From: Pseudomonas atagonensis
GTDB taxonomy: Bacteria > Pseudomonadota > Gammaproteobacteria > Pseudomonadales > Pseudomonadaceae
NCBI RefSeq assembly: GCF_011369485.1
Contig: NZ_VXCA01000025.1
Location: forward strand, 124,001-188,000
Length of the DNA stretch: 64,000 nucleotides
Reading direction: 5' to 3'
The position numbers and the translations under genes were made by a program. The notes beneath the pieces were generated by a model. The model searched no databases, was not told the DNA's origin, and saw only the letters and a list, made by a program, of their open reading frames with translations. This document shows positions 41,725 through 49,318 of the stretch, piece after piece (the stretch's first letter is position 1; each line of letters opens with the position of its first letter).

Positions 41725-43023
41725 TCAGAGGGTCTTTTCGAAGATCTTCGAGTTGCGCTGATAGTTGTACAGCGACGCCCGTGCCGCTGGCAGACGCTCG
41801 ACGCTGCTCGGCTCGAAACCGCGCTCGCGGAACCAGTGCGCGGTGCGGGTGGTGAGTACGAACAGAGTTTTCAAACCCTGAGCCCGGGCACGAGTCTCGA
41901 TACGCTCCAGCAGTTCATCACCGCGACCGCCGTGGCGATACTCCGGGTTCACCGCCAGGCAAGCCAATTCTCCGGCATCCGAATCGGCAATCTGATACAG
42001 CGCCGCACAGGCGATGATCATGCCTTCACGTTCGACCACGCTGAACTGCTCGATCTCACGCTCCAGCACTTCGCGCGAACGGCGCACCAGAATCCCCTGC
42101 TCTTCCAGCGGACTGATCAGGTCGAGCAAGCCGCCGACGTCTTCAATCGCCGCCTCACGCACCAACTCGAATTGCTCCTGGGCCACCAGCGTACCGCCAC
42201 CGTCACGGGTGAACAGCTCGGTCAGCAACGCGCCATCCTCGGCATAACTGACGATGTGGCTACGCGCCACGCCACCACGGCAAGCCTCGGCAGCGGCATC
42301 CAGCAGCTCCGCCTGATAGTTGCTGCCCAGACGCTGCAGGTGCGCCGGCACTTGTTGCGGACGCAGTTCGCGCACCAGTCTGCCGTTTTCATCGATCAGG
42401 CCGAGGTCGGCACCGAACAGCAGCAGCTTGTCGGCGCCCAGATCAATGGCGGCTCGGGTGGCGACGTCTTCGCAAGCGAGGTTGAAGATTTCACCGGTCG
42501 GCGAGTAGCCCAGCGGCGACAGCAGCACGATGGAGCGCTCGTCGAGCAGACGGTTGATGCCTTTGCGGTCGACCCGACGCACTTCGCCGGTGTGGTGATA
42601 ATCGACGCCTTCGAGCACACCGATCGGCCGCGCAGTGACGAGGTTGCCGCTGGCCACCCGCAGACGCGAGCCCTGCATCGGCGAAGAAGCCATGTCCATC
42701 GACAGCCGTGCCTCGATGGCAATGCGCAACTGGCCAACGGCGTCGATCACGCACTCAAGCGTCGCGGCATCAGTGATGCGCATGCCGTGGTGGTAATGCG
42801 GCGTCAGGCCGCGAGCGGCGAGGCGGGTTTCAATCTGTGGGCGGGAACCGTGCACCAGCACCAGGCGCACGCCAAGGCTGTGCAGCAAGACGATGTCGTG
42901 GACGATGTTGCCGAAGTTCGGATGCTCCACGCCGTCGCCGGGCAGCATGACGACGAAGGTGCAGTCGCGGTGGGCATTGATATAAGGAGACGCGTGGCGA
43001 AGCCAATTGACGTATTCGGGCAT
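41725..43023 (-). CDS. argA: N-acetylglutamate synthase ArgA
   Basis: A 432-residue enzyme joining an N-terminal amino-acid-kinase-like regulatory domain (LHSLGVRLVLVHGSRPQIET; DRKGINRLLDERSIVLLSPL; CEDVATRAAIDLGADKLLLF) to a C-terminal GNAT acetyltransferase domain (CLAVNPEYRHGGRGDELLER, IETRARAQGLKTLFVLTTRT, HWFRERGF). It makes N-acetylglutamate, the first step of arginine synthesis, and is arginine-inhibited in the family. argE follows it in chromosome order but on the same strand upstream, with a REP pair between. Confidence 0.96.
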   Translation of the reverse strand: MPEYVNWLRHASPYINAHRDCTFVVMLPGDGVEHPNFGNIVHDIVLLHSLGVRLVLVHGSRPQIETRLAARGLTPHYHHGMRITDAATLECVIDAVGQLRIAIEARLSMDMASSPMQGSRLRVASGNLVTARPIGVLEGVDYHHTGEVRRVDRKGINRLLDERSIVLLSPLGYSPTGEIFNLACEDVATRAAIDLGADKLLLFGADLGLIDENGRLVRELRPQQVPAHLQRLGSNYQAELLDAAAEACRGGVARSHIVSYAEDGALLTELFTRDGGGTLVAQEQFELVREAAIEDVGGLLDLISPLEEQGILVRRSREVLEREIEQFSVVEREGMIIACAALYQIADSDAGELACLAVNPEYRHGGRGDELLERIETRARAQGLKTLFVLTTRTAHWFRERGFEPSSVERLPAARASLYNYQRNSKIFEKTL

Positions 43024-43189
43024 GAACCTGGGCCTGTAATAAATAGCAGCCGGAAAAAAGGGCGAAACGGAAAACGCACAGCGGGCTGATGGTTATCGTC
43101 GGAACAGGCTTGGCGACACGCGCGCTCTCCTCATGAATACGGGTTGGGATGCAGGCAATTTACAGCGTTTGATCGAACAAAACACATAC

Positions 43190-43286
43190 CCCTGTGGGAG
43201 CGGGCTTGCTCGCGAATACGGTGTGCCAGAAACATTGAAGCCGACTGACACGACGTCTTCGCGAGCAAGCCCCCTCCCACATGGGG
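43190..43286. repeat. Paired REP palindrome (GCGAGCAAGC family)
   Basis: cctgtgggagcgggcttgct, then cgcg, is mirrored by cttcgcgagcaagccccctc, then ccac. It abuts the argE stop codon, so it lies in the argE transcript end. Confidence 0.85.
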
Positions 43287-44456
43287 TCAGCGTCCAGCCT
43301 CGGAAGGTTTGTCCGGGCTCAGGCAGTAATGTTCAATCAGTTGCCGTAATAGATGCACGGTAGGCTGCAAACGTGACATTTCAAGGTATTCGCCGGGTTG
43401 ATGCGCACAGGCAATGTCGCCTGGGCCGAGCACGATGGTTTCGCAGCCAAGGCGCTGAAGATAAGGCGCTTCGGTGCCGAACGCTACTGCTTCGGCCACA
43501 TGTCCGGTGAGCTTTTCGGCAATACGCACCAGTTCGGCGTCTTCGGCCTGCTCGAACGGCGGCACTTCCGGGAACAACGGTTTGTAGTCAATCTTCACCT
43601 GATGCCGCTCGGCAACCGGGTTGAGCTTGCGCAGAATTTCCGCACGCAGGACTTTCGGGTCCATGCCCGGCAACGGCCGCAAGTCGAACTCCAGCGAACA
43701 CTGGCCGCAGATGCGGTTGGGGTTGTCGCCGCCATGGATGCAGCCGAAGTTCATCGTCGGTTGCGGCACGCTGAATTGCGGATTGTTGAATTCGCGCTGC
43801 CACAACAGGCGCAAGCCACGCAGCTCGCCGATGGCGTCATGCATCGCTTCGAGGGCGCTGTGGCCCAGGCGCGGGTCCGACGAATGGCCGCTCTGCCCGA
43901 GAATATCGATGCGCTCCATCATGATGCCTTTGTGCATGCGGATCGGCTTGAGCCCGGTCGGCTCGCCGATCACCGCCGCCCGGCCCAACGGTCGCCCCGC
44001 TTCCGCCAGCGCACGGGCACCGGACATCGAGCTTTCTTCGTCGCAGGTGGCAAGGATCAGCAGCGGTTGCTTGAACGGCTGATCGAGCAGCGGCAGCACG
44101 GCTTCGATGATCAGGGCGAAGAAACCCTTCATGTCGCAACTGCCGAGGCCGACCCAGCGACCATCGACTTCGGTGAGTTTCAGCGGATCGGTCTGCCACA
44201 ACGCGTCGTCGTACGGCACCGTGTCGCTGTGCCCGGCCAGCACCAGGCCACCGGGGCCGCTGCCGAAGCTGGCAAGCAGATTGAATTTACCGGGGCTGAC
44301 CTGCTGGATGTCGCAACTGAAACCCAGATCACCGAGCCATCCGGCGAGCAGATCTATTACCGCCCGGTTGGACTGATCCAGGCTCGGTTGCGTACAACTG
44401 ACCGACGGCGCGGCAATCAGCGCAGCGAACTGGTCTTTCATGGACGGCAAAGGCAT
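43287..44456 (-). CDS. argE: Acetylornithine deacetylase ArgE
   Basis: A 389-residue M20 metallopeptidase-family enzyme that frees ornithine from N-acetylornithine. Metal and catalytic motifs are LAGHSDTVPYDDALW, LGSCDMKGFFALI, LATCDEESSMSGARALAEAG and GEPTGLKPIRMHKG; the dimer domain follows, and FGTEAPYLQRLGC and LGPGDIACAHQPGEYL close the site. The start is MPLPSMKDQFAALIAAPSVS at 44456; ATG at 44441 is the alternative. Same strand as argA, 263 bases apart. Confidence 0.93.
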   Translation of the reverse strand: MPLPSMKDQFAALIAAPSVSCTQPSLDQSNRAVIDLLAGWLGDLGFSCDIQQVSPGKFNLLASFGSGPGGLVLAGHSDTVPYDDALWQTDPLKLTEVDGRWVGLGSCDMKGFFALIIEAVLPLLDQPFKQPLLILATCDEESSMSGARALAEAGRPLGRAAVIGEPTGLKPIRMHKGIMMERIDILGQSGHSSDPRLGHSALEAMHDAIGELRGLRLLWQREFNNPQFSVPQPTMNFGCIHGGDNPNRICGQCSLEFDLRPLPGMDPKVLRAEILRKLNPVAERHQVKIDYKPLFPEVPPFEQAEDAELVRIAEKLTGHVAEAVAFGTEAPYLQRLGCETIVLGPGDIACAHQPGEYLEMSRLQPTVHLLRQLIEHYCLSPDKPSEAGR

Positions 44457-44612
44457 CGCTGACTCCCATTCCCGATTTGAAGTCCATCATAGAGCCATCC
44501 GGCGTCAGGAATAAACCGCCGCAGGGCGTAGGAAGTTTGAGTCCTGTACACTGCACGACCTTGGCAGCCACACATTCCCCCGGCTGCGCTCCCGATCCTG
44601 GATTTTCCGGCC

Positions 44613-45983
44613 ATGCAGAAAGAAACCGAAATCAAACTCCGCGTCAGCCGCGAAACCCTCGCCGCTCTGCGCGAGCACCCGCTTCTGAAAAAACGCAACA
44701 AAAATGGCTGGGAACGCCGTGAGTTGATGAACCAGTACTTCGACACCCCTGAGCGCGATCTGGCTCAGGCCAAAGTGGCCCTGCGCCTGCGCAAGGATGG
44801 CGACGAAGTGATTCAGACCCTCAAGACTCGCGGCCAGAGCGTCGCCGGTCTGTCCGAGCGTAACGAGTACGACTGGAAACTGCCGAAAGCCAAACTCGAC
44901 GTGAAGAAACTCGACGGCGAATGCTGGCCCGAGTCGCTGGCAGAGCTGGACAAGAAAACCCTGAAGCCGATCTTCACCACCGACTTCGTCCGCGAACGCG
45001 CCGAAATCGCTTGGGGTCGTGGCAAGGCCAAAGTGGTCATTGAGGCCGCGCTGGATCTGGGCCACGTGGTGGTCGGCAAGCAAAAAGAAGAGATCTGCGA
45101 ACTGGAACTGGAACTGCGCGAAGGCGAGCCTGCCGCGCTGCTGGAACTGGCCGCTGAACTGGCTGAAACCCTGGCGCTGATGCCGTGTGACATCAGCAAG
45201 GCCGAGCGCGGTTATCGTCTGTACGACGCCAACAGCTACTCGCTGAGCCTGCCGGCGCCGGAGCTGACGCCGGAAACCCAACTCGACGACGCCTTCGCCG
45301 CGTTGTGCTGGCACTTGCTCGGCAGCAGCCAGCGCTTGGCCGAACAGTACCGTTTCAACGGTCACTGGCGCCTGTTGCTCGACTGGGTCGAGAACCTCGC
45401 GGAAATGCGCGCCCTGCTCAGCAGTCTCGGCCAGGCCGCGCCGCGTCCGTCGACCCACGACCTGCGCGTGGCACTGGATGCCTTGCTGGAAGACTGGCGC
45501 CCGCTGGTGCAGGTCGGCATCGAAGACGAAGACGTGCGCAAGGCCGCGCCGGAGCAGTTCCTCGAAGAACTGGAAGACCCGCGCTGGGGCCTGTTCTCGC
45601 TGAACGCTTCGCGCTGGTTGCTGGCTCGCAGCTGGACCGCCGAGCGCAACGTGCGTGGCAACCGTCAGGGTGGCGCGCAGTTGCACAGCTGGTTGCCGCG
45701 CCTGTTGGGCGAAGAAGCCACGGCCCTGCAGTTGCAGCGTTACCAGCAGCAGCCGGAAGATCTGGCCGAACAACTGCCGCGAATCGAGCGTATTCAGGTC
45801 TGGTTGCACCACGCTCGTAACGTACTGGAGATCCCGGAAATGGATCGCCTGTACGGCGAGCTGAACAAACTGGCGCAACTGGCCAACGAACCGACAATCA
45901 CTGACGAACTGCTCGATGCACGCAAGCAGCAGGCGATTGCGGTTTACCAGAATCGCGCCTGGAAAATGCTGCTGCGTATGTAA
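44613..45983 (+). CDS. CYTH-CHAD domain inorganic triphosphatase
   Basis: A 456-residue protein. Residues 1-200 form a CYTH domain with the triphosphate-tunnel motif ETEIKL (ExExK at residues 4-8) and charged strands (ALRLRKDGDEVIQTLKTRG; ERAEIAWGRGKAKVVIEAAL; EEICELELELREGEP). Residues about 225-450 form a helical CHAD domain with conserved His/Arg (THDLRVALDALLEDWRPLVQ; RIQVWLHHARNVLEIPEMDR). It resembles E. coli YgiF, a cytosolic enzyme that hydrolyses inorganic triphosphate; the CHAD part binds polyphosphate in other proteins. ATG 44613 gives a full domain. Confidence 0.88.
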   Translation: MQKETEIKLRVSRETLAALREHPLLKKRNKNGWERRELMNQYFDTPERDLAQAKVALRLRKDGDEVIQTLKTRGQSVAGLSERNEYDWKLPKAKLDVKKLDGECWPESLAELDKKTLKPIFTTDFVRERAEIAWGRGKAKVVIEAALDLGHVVVGKQKEEICELELELREGEPAALLELAAELAETLALMPCDISKAERGYRLYDANSYSLSLPAPELTPETQLDDAFAALCWHLLGSSQRLAEQYRFNGHWRLLLDWVENLAEMRALLSSLGQAAPRPSTHDLRVALDALLEDWRPLVQVGIEDEDVRKAAPEQFLEELEDPRWGLFSLNASRWLLARSWTAERNVRGNRQGGAQLHSWLPRLLGEEATALQLQRYQQQPEDLAEQLPRIERIQVWLHHARNVLEIPEMDRLYGELNKLAQLANEPTITDELLDARKQQAIAVYQNRAWKMLLRM

Positions 45984-45993
45984 CACCCTGCTA

Positions 45994-46028
45994 AAGATCG
46001 TTCCCAGGCTCTGCGTGGGAACGATCTT
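45994..46028. repeat. Inverted repeat / possible terminator between convergent genes
   Basis: AAGATCGTTCCCA and TGGGAACGATCTT, exact 13-base arms with a 9-base loop. The same GTTCCCA...TGGGAAC form is a common dispersed hairpin in Pseudomonas. It ends at the stop of the Lrp-type gene. Confidence 0.75.
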
Positions 46029-46498
46029 CAGCGCAGTACCGGCAGGCTGGTTGTGGATTTGATCTCCGACAACGCCACAATCGAGTTCACTTCCTGAATC
46101 CCCGGCACCAGCGACAGCTTCTCGAAGAAGAACCGCTCATACGCCTCAATGTCCGCCGCGACAATCCGCAACAGAAAATCCACCGCGCCCATCAGCACGT
46201 AACACTCCAGCACTTCCGGGAAACCACGAATCGCCTCGGTGAACTCGGTGAAGTTCGAACGCCCGTGGGCGTTGAGTTTGATCTCGGCGAAAATCTGCGT
46301 GTTCAGGCCAATTTTCTTGCGATCGAGCAAGGTCACCTGGCCACGAATAATGCCCTCCTCCTTCATCCGCTGAATCCGCCGCCAGCACGGCGATTGCGAC
46401 AAGCCCACCTGTTCGGCGATCTGCGCACTGGACAGCGATGCGTCCTCTTGCAGCAGGGCGAGAATCCTGCGGTCGTAACTGTCCAGCTCGCAGTGCAT
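46028..46498 (-). CDS. Lrp/AsnC family transcriptional regulator
   Basis: A 156-residue regulator with N-terminal helix-turn-helix (LDSYDRRILALLQEDASLSS, AQIAEQVGLSQSPCWRRIQR, MKEEGIIRGQVTLLDRKKIG) and a C-terminal RAM ligand/oligomer domain (LNTQIFAEIKL; ECYVLMGAVDFLLRIVAADI; LVPGIQEVNSIVALSEIKST). Such proteins sense amino acids. A perfect dyad 30-48 bases upstream of its start fits autoregulation. The adjacent divergent gene may be its target. Ligand unknown. Confidence 0.9.
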   Translation of the reverse strand: MHCELDSYDRRILALLQEDASLSSAQIAEQVGLSQSPCWRRIQRMKEEGIIRGQVTLLDRKKIGLNTQIFAEIKLNAHGRSNFTEFTEAIRGFPEVLECYVLMGAVDFLLRIVAADIEAYERFFFEKLSLVPGIQEVNSIVALSEIKSTTSLPVLR

Positions 46499-46527
46499 AA
46501 AAAAACCTCAATCAGAACATTCTGCAA

Positions 46528-46546
46528 ATTGATCCAGTCGATCAAT
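46528..46546. promoter_or_regulatory. Dyad upstream of the Lrp/AsnC-type gene
   Basis: ATTGATC-cagtc-GATCAAT, exact 7-base arms, in the divergent gap between the Lrp-type gene and the 112-residue gene. Size and position fit a site for the regulator itself. Confidence 0.55.
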
Positions 46547-46624
46547 CGCCAATAAAGCCGATCATAGCCAAGAAATACCCGGCGCCAGATGTAAAAATTC
46601 CTCCAGTGATTTTGGAGACTCGCC

Positions 46625-46963
46625 ATGCCGCACCTCGAAGCCGTCAATCCCTCGCCAACCCGCGCCGATGTCTGGAATATCAGCAATGCCCACTGCCTGG
46701 CGCAGTATCAGATCCTCGCCGAAGCCGAACCGGACTTGCTGGTGCGGCTGCTGAACCTGTTTGCGCTGCAGTTCCTGACGCCAGAGCAGGTCAATGTGCA
46801 GCGAATGGATGACTTGATGTCGGTCGACATTGTCATGGGCGGCCTGAGCTGGCATCGCGCGCAAGTGATTGCGGAAAAACTTCGTAACCTGATCAGCGTC
46901 TGCTCGGTGCATCTGCAAAACGCCGACTCGGCGTGGGATGCACAGGCGCAAGCGGCCGGCTGA
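46625..46963 (+). CDS. Hypothetical protein, ACT-like alpha-beta pattern
   Basis: A 112-residue cytosolic protein with no recognised family. The pattern from about residue 25 (LAQYQILAEAEPDLLVRLLN, LFALQFLTPEQVNVQRMDDL, MSVDIVMGGLSWHRAQVIAE, KLRNLISVCSVHLQ) alternates strands and two helices like an ACT domain, a ligand-binding fold for amino acids. That reading is inference. It lies divergently next to the Lrp-type gene, so the two may share control. The start MPHLEAVNPSPTRADVWNIS at 46625 is 4 bases after GGAG. Confidence 0.65.
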   Translation: MPHLEAVNPSPTRADVWNISNAHCLAQYQILAEAEPDLLVRLLNLFALQFLTPEQVNVQRMDDLMSVDIVMGGLSWHRAQVIAEKLRNLISVCSVHLQNADSAWDAQAQAAG

Positions 46964-47053
46964 CAAATCCGGCAACGGCTTCGTCGGGTAGTGGCCCAAC
47001 AGTCTGCGGGGCCACGACTATCCTTTGCGCACAGTCGTTCAAAAGGAGCCCGC

Positions 47054-48838
47054 ATGTCCGTTCAACTCGCCACTCAGGAGCGCTGGCTGGAGCTCAACGA
47101 TGTGTTGCGTGAACTGGTCGCCCAAGGCTTTATCTGCCAGGACGCGGCCGAGCAGGCGCTGAACGCGCGTCGTCGTCACGCTGCCCACGGCCAGATGCAT
47201 CCGCTGGAATTCATCGCCAGCCAACAACTGGATGACCTCAGCCGTCCGGGCAAACACCTCGACCTCGAAAGCCTGACCCTGTGGCTGGCACAGCAGGCCG
47301 GCCAGCCGTATTTGCGCATCGACCCGCTGAAGATCAACGTCGCCGCCATCATCCCGCTGATGTCCTACGCCTTCGCCCAACGGCACAGGATTCTTGCCGT
47401 CGCGGTCGACCGCGACTCGGTGACCGTGGCCAGCGCCCAGCCTTACGTGACCGGTTGGGAAGCCGATCTGACCCATGTCCTCAAGTTGCCGATCAAACGG
47501 GTCGTGGCCAACCCGGCGGACATCCAGCGCTTCAGCGTCGAGTTCTTTCGCCTGGCCAAGTCGGTCAGCGGCGCCAGCAATGCCGACCCGCAGAGCGGCA
47601 ACCTCGGCAACTTCGAACAGTTGCTCAACCTCGGCGCCAGCGATCAGGAGCCGGACGCCAACGACGCGCACATCGTCAACATTGTCGATTGGCTGTTCCA
47701 GTACGCGTTCCAGCAGCGCGCCAGTGATATCCACATCGAGCCGCGCCGCGAGCAAGGCACCGTGCGTTTTCGCATCGACGGCGTGCTGCACAACGTCTAT
47801 CAATTTCCCCCACAGGTGACCATGGCCATCGTCAGTCGCCTGAAAAGCCTCGGCCGGATGAACGTCGCCGAGAAGCGCAAACCCCAGGACGGCCGGGTCA
47901 AGACCAAGACCCCGGACGGCGGCGAAGTCGAGCTGCGCCTGTCGACCCTGCCCACCGCGTTCGGCGAAAAAATGGTCATGCGGATTTTTGACCCGGAGGT
48001 ACTGCTCAAGGATTTCGACCAGCTCGGCTTTTCCGCTGACGACCTGCGCCGCTGGCAAGACATGACCCGTCAGCCCAACGGCATCATTCTGGTCACCGGG
48101 CCGACCGGTTCGGGCAAGACCACCACCCTGTACACCACACTGAAAAAACTGGCGACGCCGGAGGTCAACCTCTGCACCATCGAAGACCCGATCGAAATGG
48201 TCGAGCCGGCGTTCAACCAGATGCAGGTGCAGCACAACATCGACCTGAGCTTCGCCGCCGGCGTGCGTGCGCTGATGCGGCAAGACCCGGACATCATCAT
48301 GATCGGCGAGATCCGCGACCTCGAAACCGCCGAAATGGCGATTCAGGCAGCGCTGACCGGGCACCTGGTGCTGTCGACGTTGCACACCAACGATGCGCCG
48401 AGCGCGATCAGCCGCCTGCTCGAACTCGGCGTGCCGCATTACTTGATCAAGGCCACCGTGCTCGGGGTCATGGCCCAACGCCTGGTGCGCACGTTGTGCC
48501 CGCACTGCAAGGCACCACTGACGCTGGAGGAACAAGACTGGCAAACCCTGACCCGGCCGTGGCAGGCGCCGTTGCCGACCAACGCCCAACGCGCGATTGG
48601 CTGTCTGGAATGCCGTGATACCGGCTACCACGGGCGCGCCGGCGTGTATGAAATCATGCAACTGAGCGACAGCCTCAAAGCCTGCATTACCCCGGACACC
48701 GACCTCACGGCCATCCGCCGCCAGGCCTTCAAGGAAGGCATGCGCAGCCTGCGCCTGTCCGGCGCGCAGAAAGTCGCGGCGGGGCTGACCACGGTTGAAG
48801 AAGTGCTGCGCGTAACGCCACAGAGCGAGCAGAAATGA
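47054..48838 (+). CDS. GspE/PilB-type secretion ATPase, isolated gene
   Basis: A 594-residue type II secretion/type IV pilus-class ATPase. An N-terminal MshEN-like region (residues about 10-150) precedes the catalytic core. Walker A is GPTGSGKTTTLYTTLKKLAT; the Asp box is VNLCTIEDPIEMVEPAFNQM; Walker B is RQDPDIIMIGEIRDLETAEM; the His box is GHLVLSTLHTNDAPSAISRL. A four-Cys zinc motif (TLCPHCKAP ... IGCLECRDTGYHGRAGVYEI) is complete. No pilin, secretin or platform gene lies nearby, so its partners are elsewhere or it acts alone. ATG 47054 follows AAAAGGAG. Confidence 0.9.
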   Translation: MSVQLATQERWLELNDVLRELVAQGFICQDAAEQALNARRRHAAHGQMHPLEFIASQQLDDLSRPGKHLDLESLTLWLAQQAGQPYLRIDPLKINVAAIIPLMSYAFAQRHRILAVAVDRDSVTVASAQPYVTGWEADLTHVLKLPIKRVVANPADIQRFSVEFFRLAKSVSGASNADPQSGNLGNFEQLLNLGASDQEPDANDAHIVNIVDWLFQYAFQQRASDIHIEPRREQGTVRFRIDGVLHNVYQFPPQVTMAIVSRLKSLGRMNVAEKRKPQDGRVKTKTPDGGEVELRLSTLPTAFGEKMVMRIFDPEVLLKDFDQLGFSADDLRRWQDMTRQPNGIILVTGPTGSGKTTTLYTTLKKLATPEVNLCTIEDPIEMVEPAFNQMQVQHNIDLSFAAGVRALMRQDPDIIMIGEIRDLETAEMAIQAALTGHLVLSTLHTNDAPSAISRLLELGVPHYLIKATVLGVMAQRLVRTLCPHCKAPLTLEEQDWQTLTRPWQAPLPTNAQRAIGCLECRDTGYHGRAGVYEIMQLSDSLKACITPDTDLTAIRRQAFKEGMRSLRLSGAQKVAAGLTTVEEVLRVTPQSEQK

Positions 48839-48906
48839 GCGACACGGAACCGGATCCGGGAAATGACGATCCAACGCCGTAGTTAACCCCCAGGAGTCAC
48901 CTAATC

Positions 48907-49224
48907 ATGCGTCTCAAACTTGCTGTCGCCACCTTGGCCCTGCTGTCCCTTCCCGTTGGTTCGGCCATGGCGGACAGCTTTTGGCGTAACGTCATTTCCT
49001 CCGGCGCCACCACTGGCTCCACTTACCTGACCTTTAAGGATCACAAGCTGATCATCGCCGCACAGGACGATGCCGGCAGCTTCGTTGCCAGTGACGGCGG
49101 CATCCGCGGGCCGTATCTGGAAGCGGCGATGCAGAAAGTCCGCGCCGACAATCCGGGCCTGCAGGCGACGGACATGGAACTGGCGAACGCGATTCTGGCG
49201 AAGAACGCCGTGGCATCCGAATAA
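48907..49224 (+). CDS. DUF2388 exported protein
   Basis: A 105-residue protein with signal peptide MRLKLAVATLALLSLPVGSA, then MA, and mature DSFWRNVISSGATTGSTYLT, FKDHKLIIAAQDDAGSFVAS, DGGIRGPYLEAAMQKVRADN. The SSGATT...STY and DDAGSFVASDGGIRG blocks are the DUF2388 family, small periplasmic proteins common in Pseudomonas with no known role. Good ribosome site (CAGGAG). A terminator follows within 15 bases of the stop. Confidence 0.88.
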   Translation: MRLKLAVATLALLSLPVGSAMADSFWRNVISSGATTGSTYLTFKDHKLIIAAQDDAGSFVASDGGIRGPYLEAAMQKVRADNPGLQATDMELANAILAKNAVASE

Positions 49225-49237
49225 GCCTTGCATCAAT

Positions 49238-49270
49238 AAAAATGCCGCTCGATTGAGCGGCATTTTTTTG
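49238..49270 (+). terminator. Terminator after the DUF2388 gene
   Basis: AATGCCGCTC-gatt-GAGCGGCATT stem followed by seven T. Confidence 0.92.
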
Positions 49271-49318
49271 CCCGTAATTTCAAATCCCCCACATTTGGAC
49301 TGTGTGCTTTCAGGGAAA

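Noticed and set aside
44505..45986. 493-codon frame on the - strand across the CYTH-CHAD gene
   Set aside because: Low-complexity Gln/Phe/Leu translation, no domain; the + strand gene has the ExExK and CHAD motifs.
47039..48874. 611-codon frame on the - strand across the GspE-type ATPase gene
   Set aside because: Antisense shadow of a gene with complete Walker and zinc motifs.
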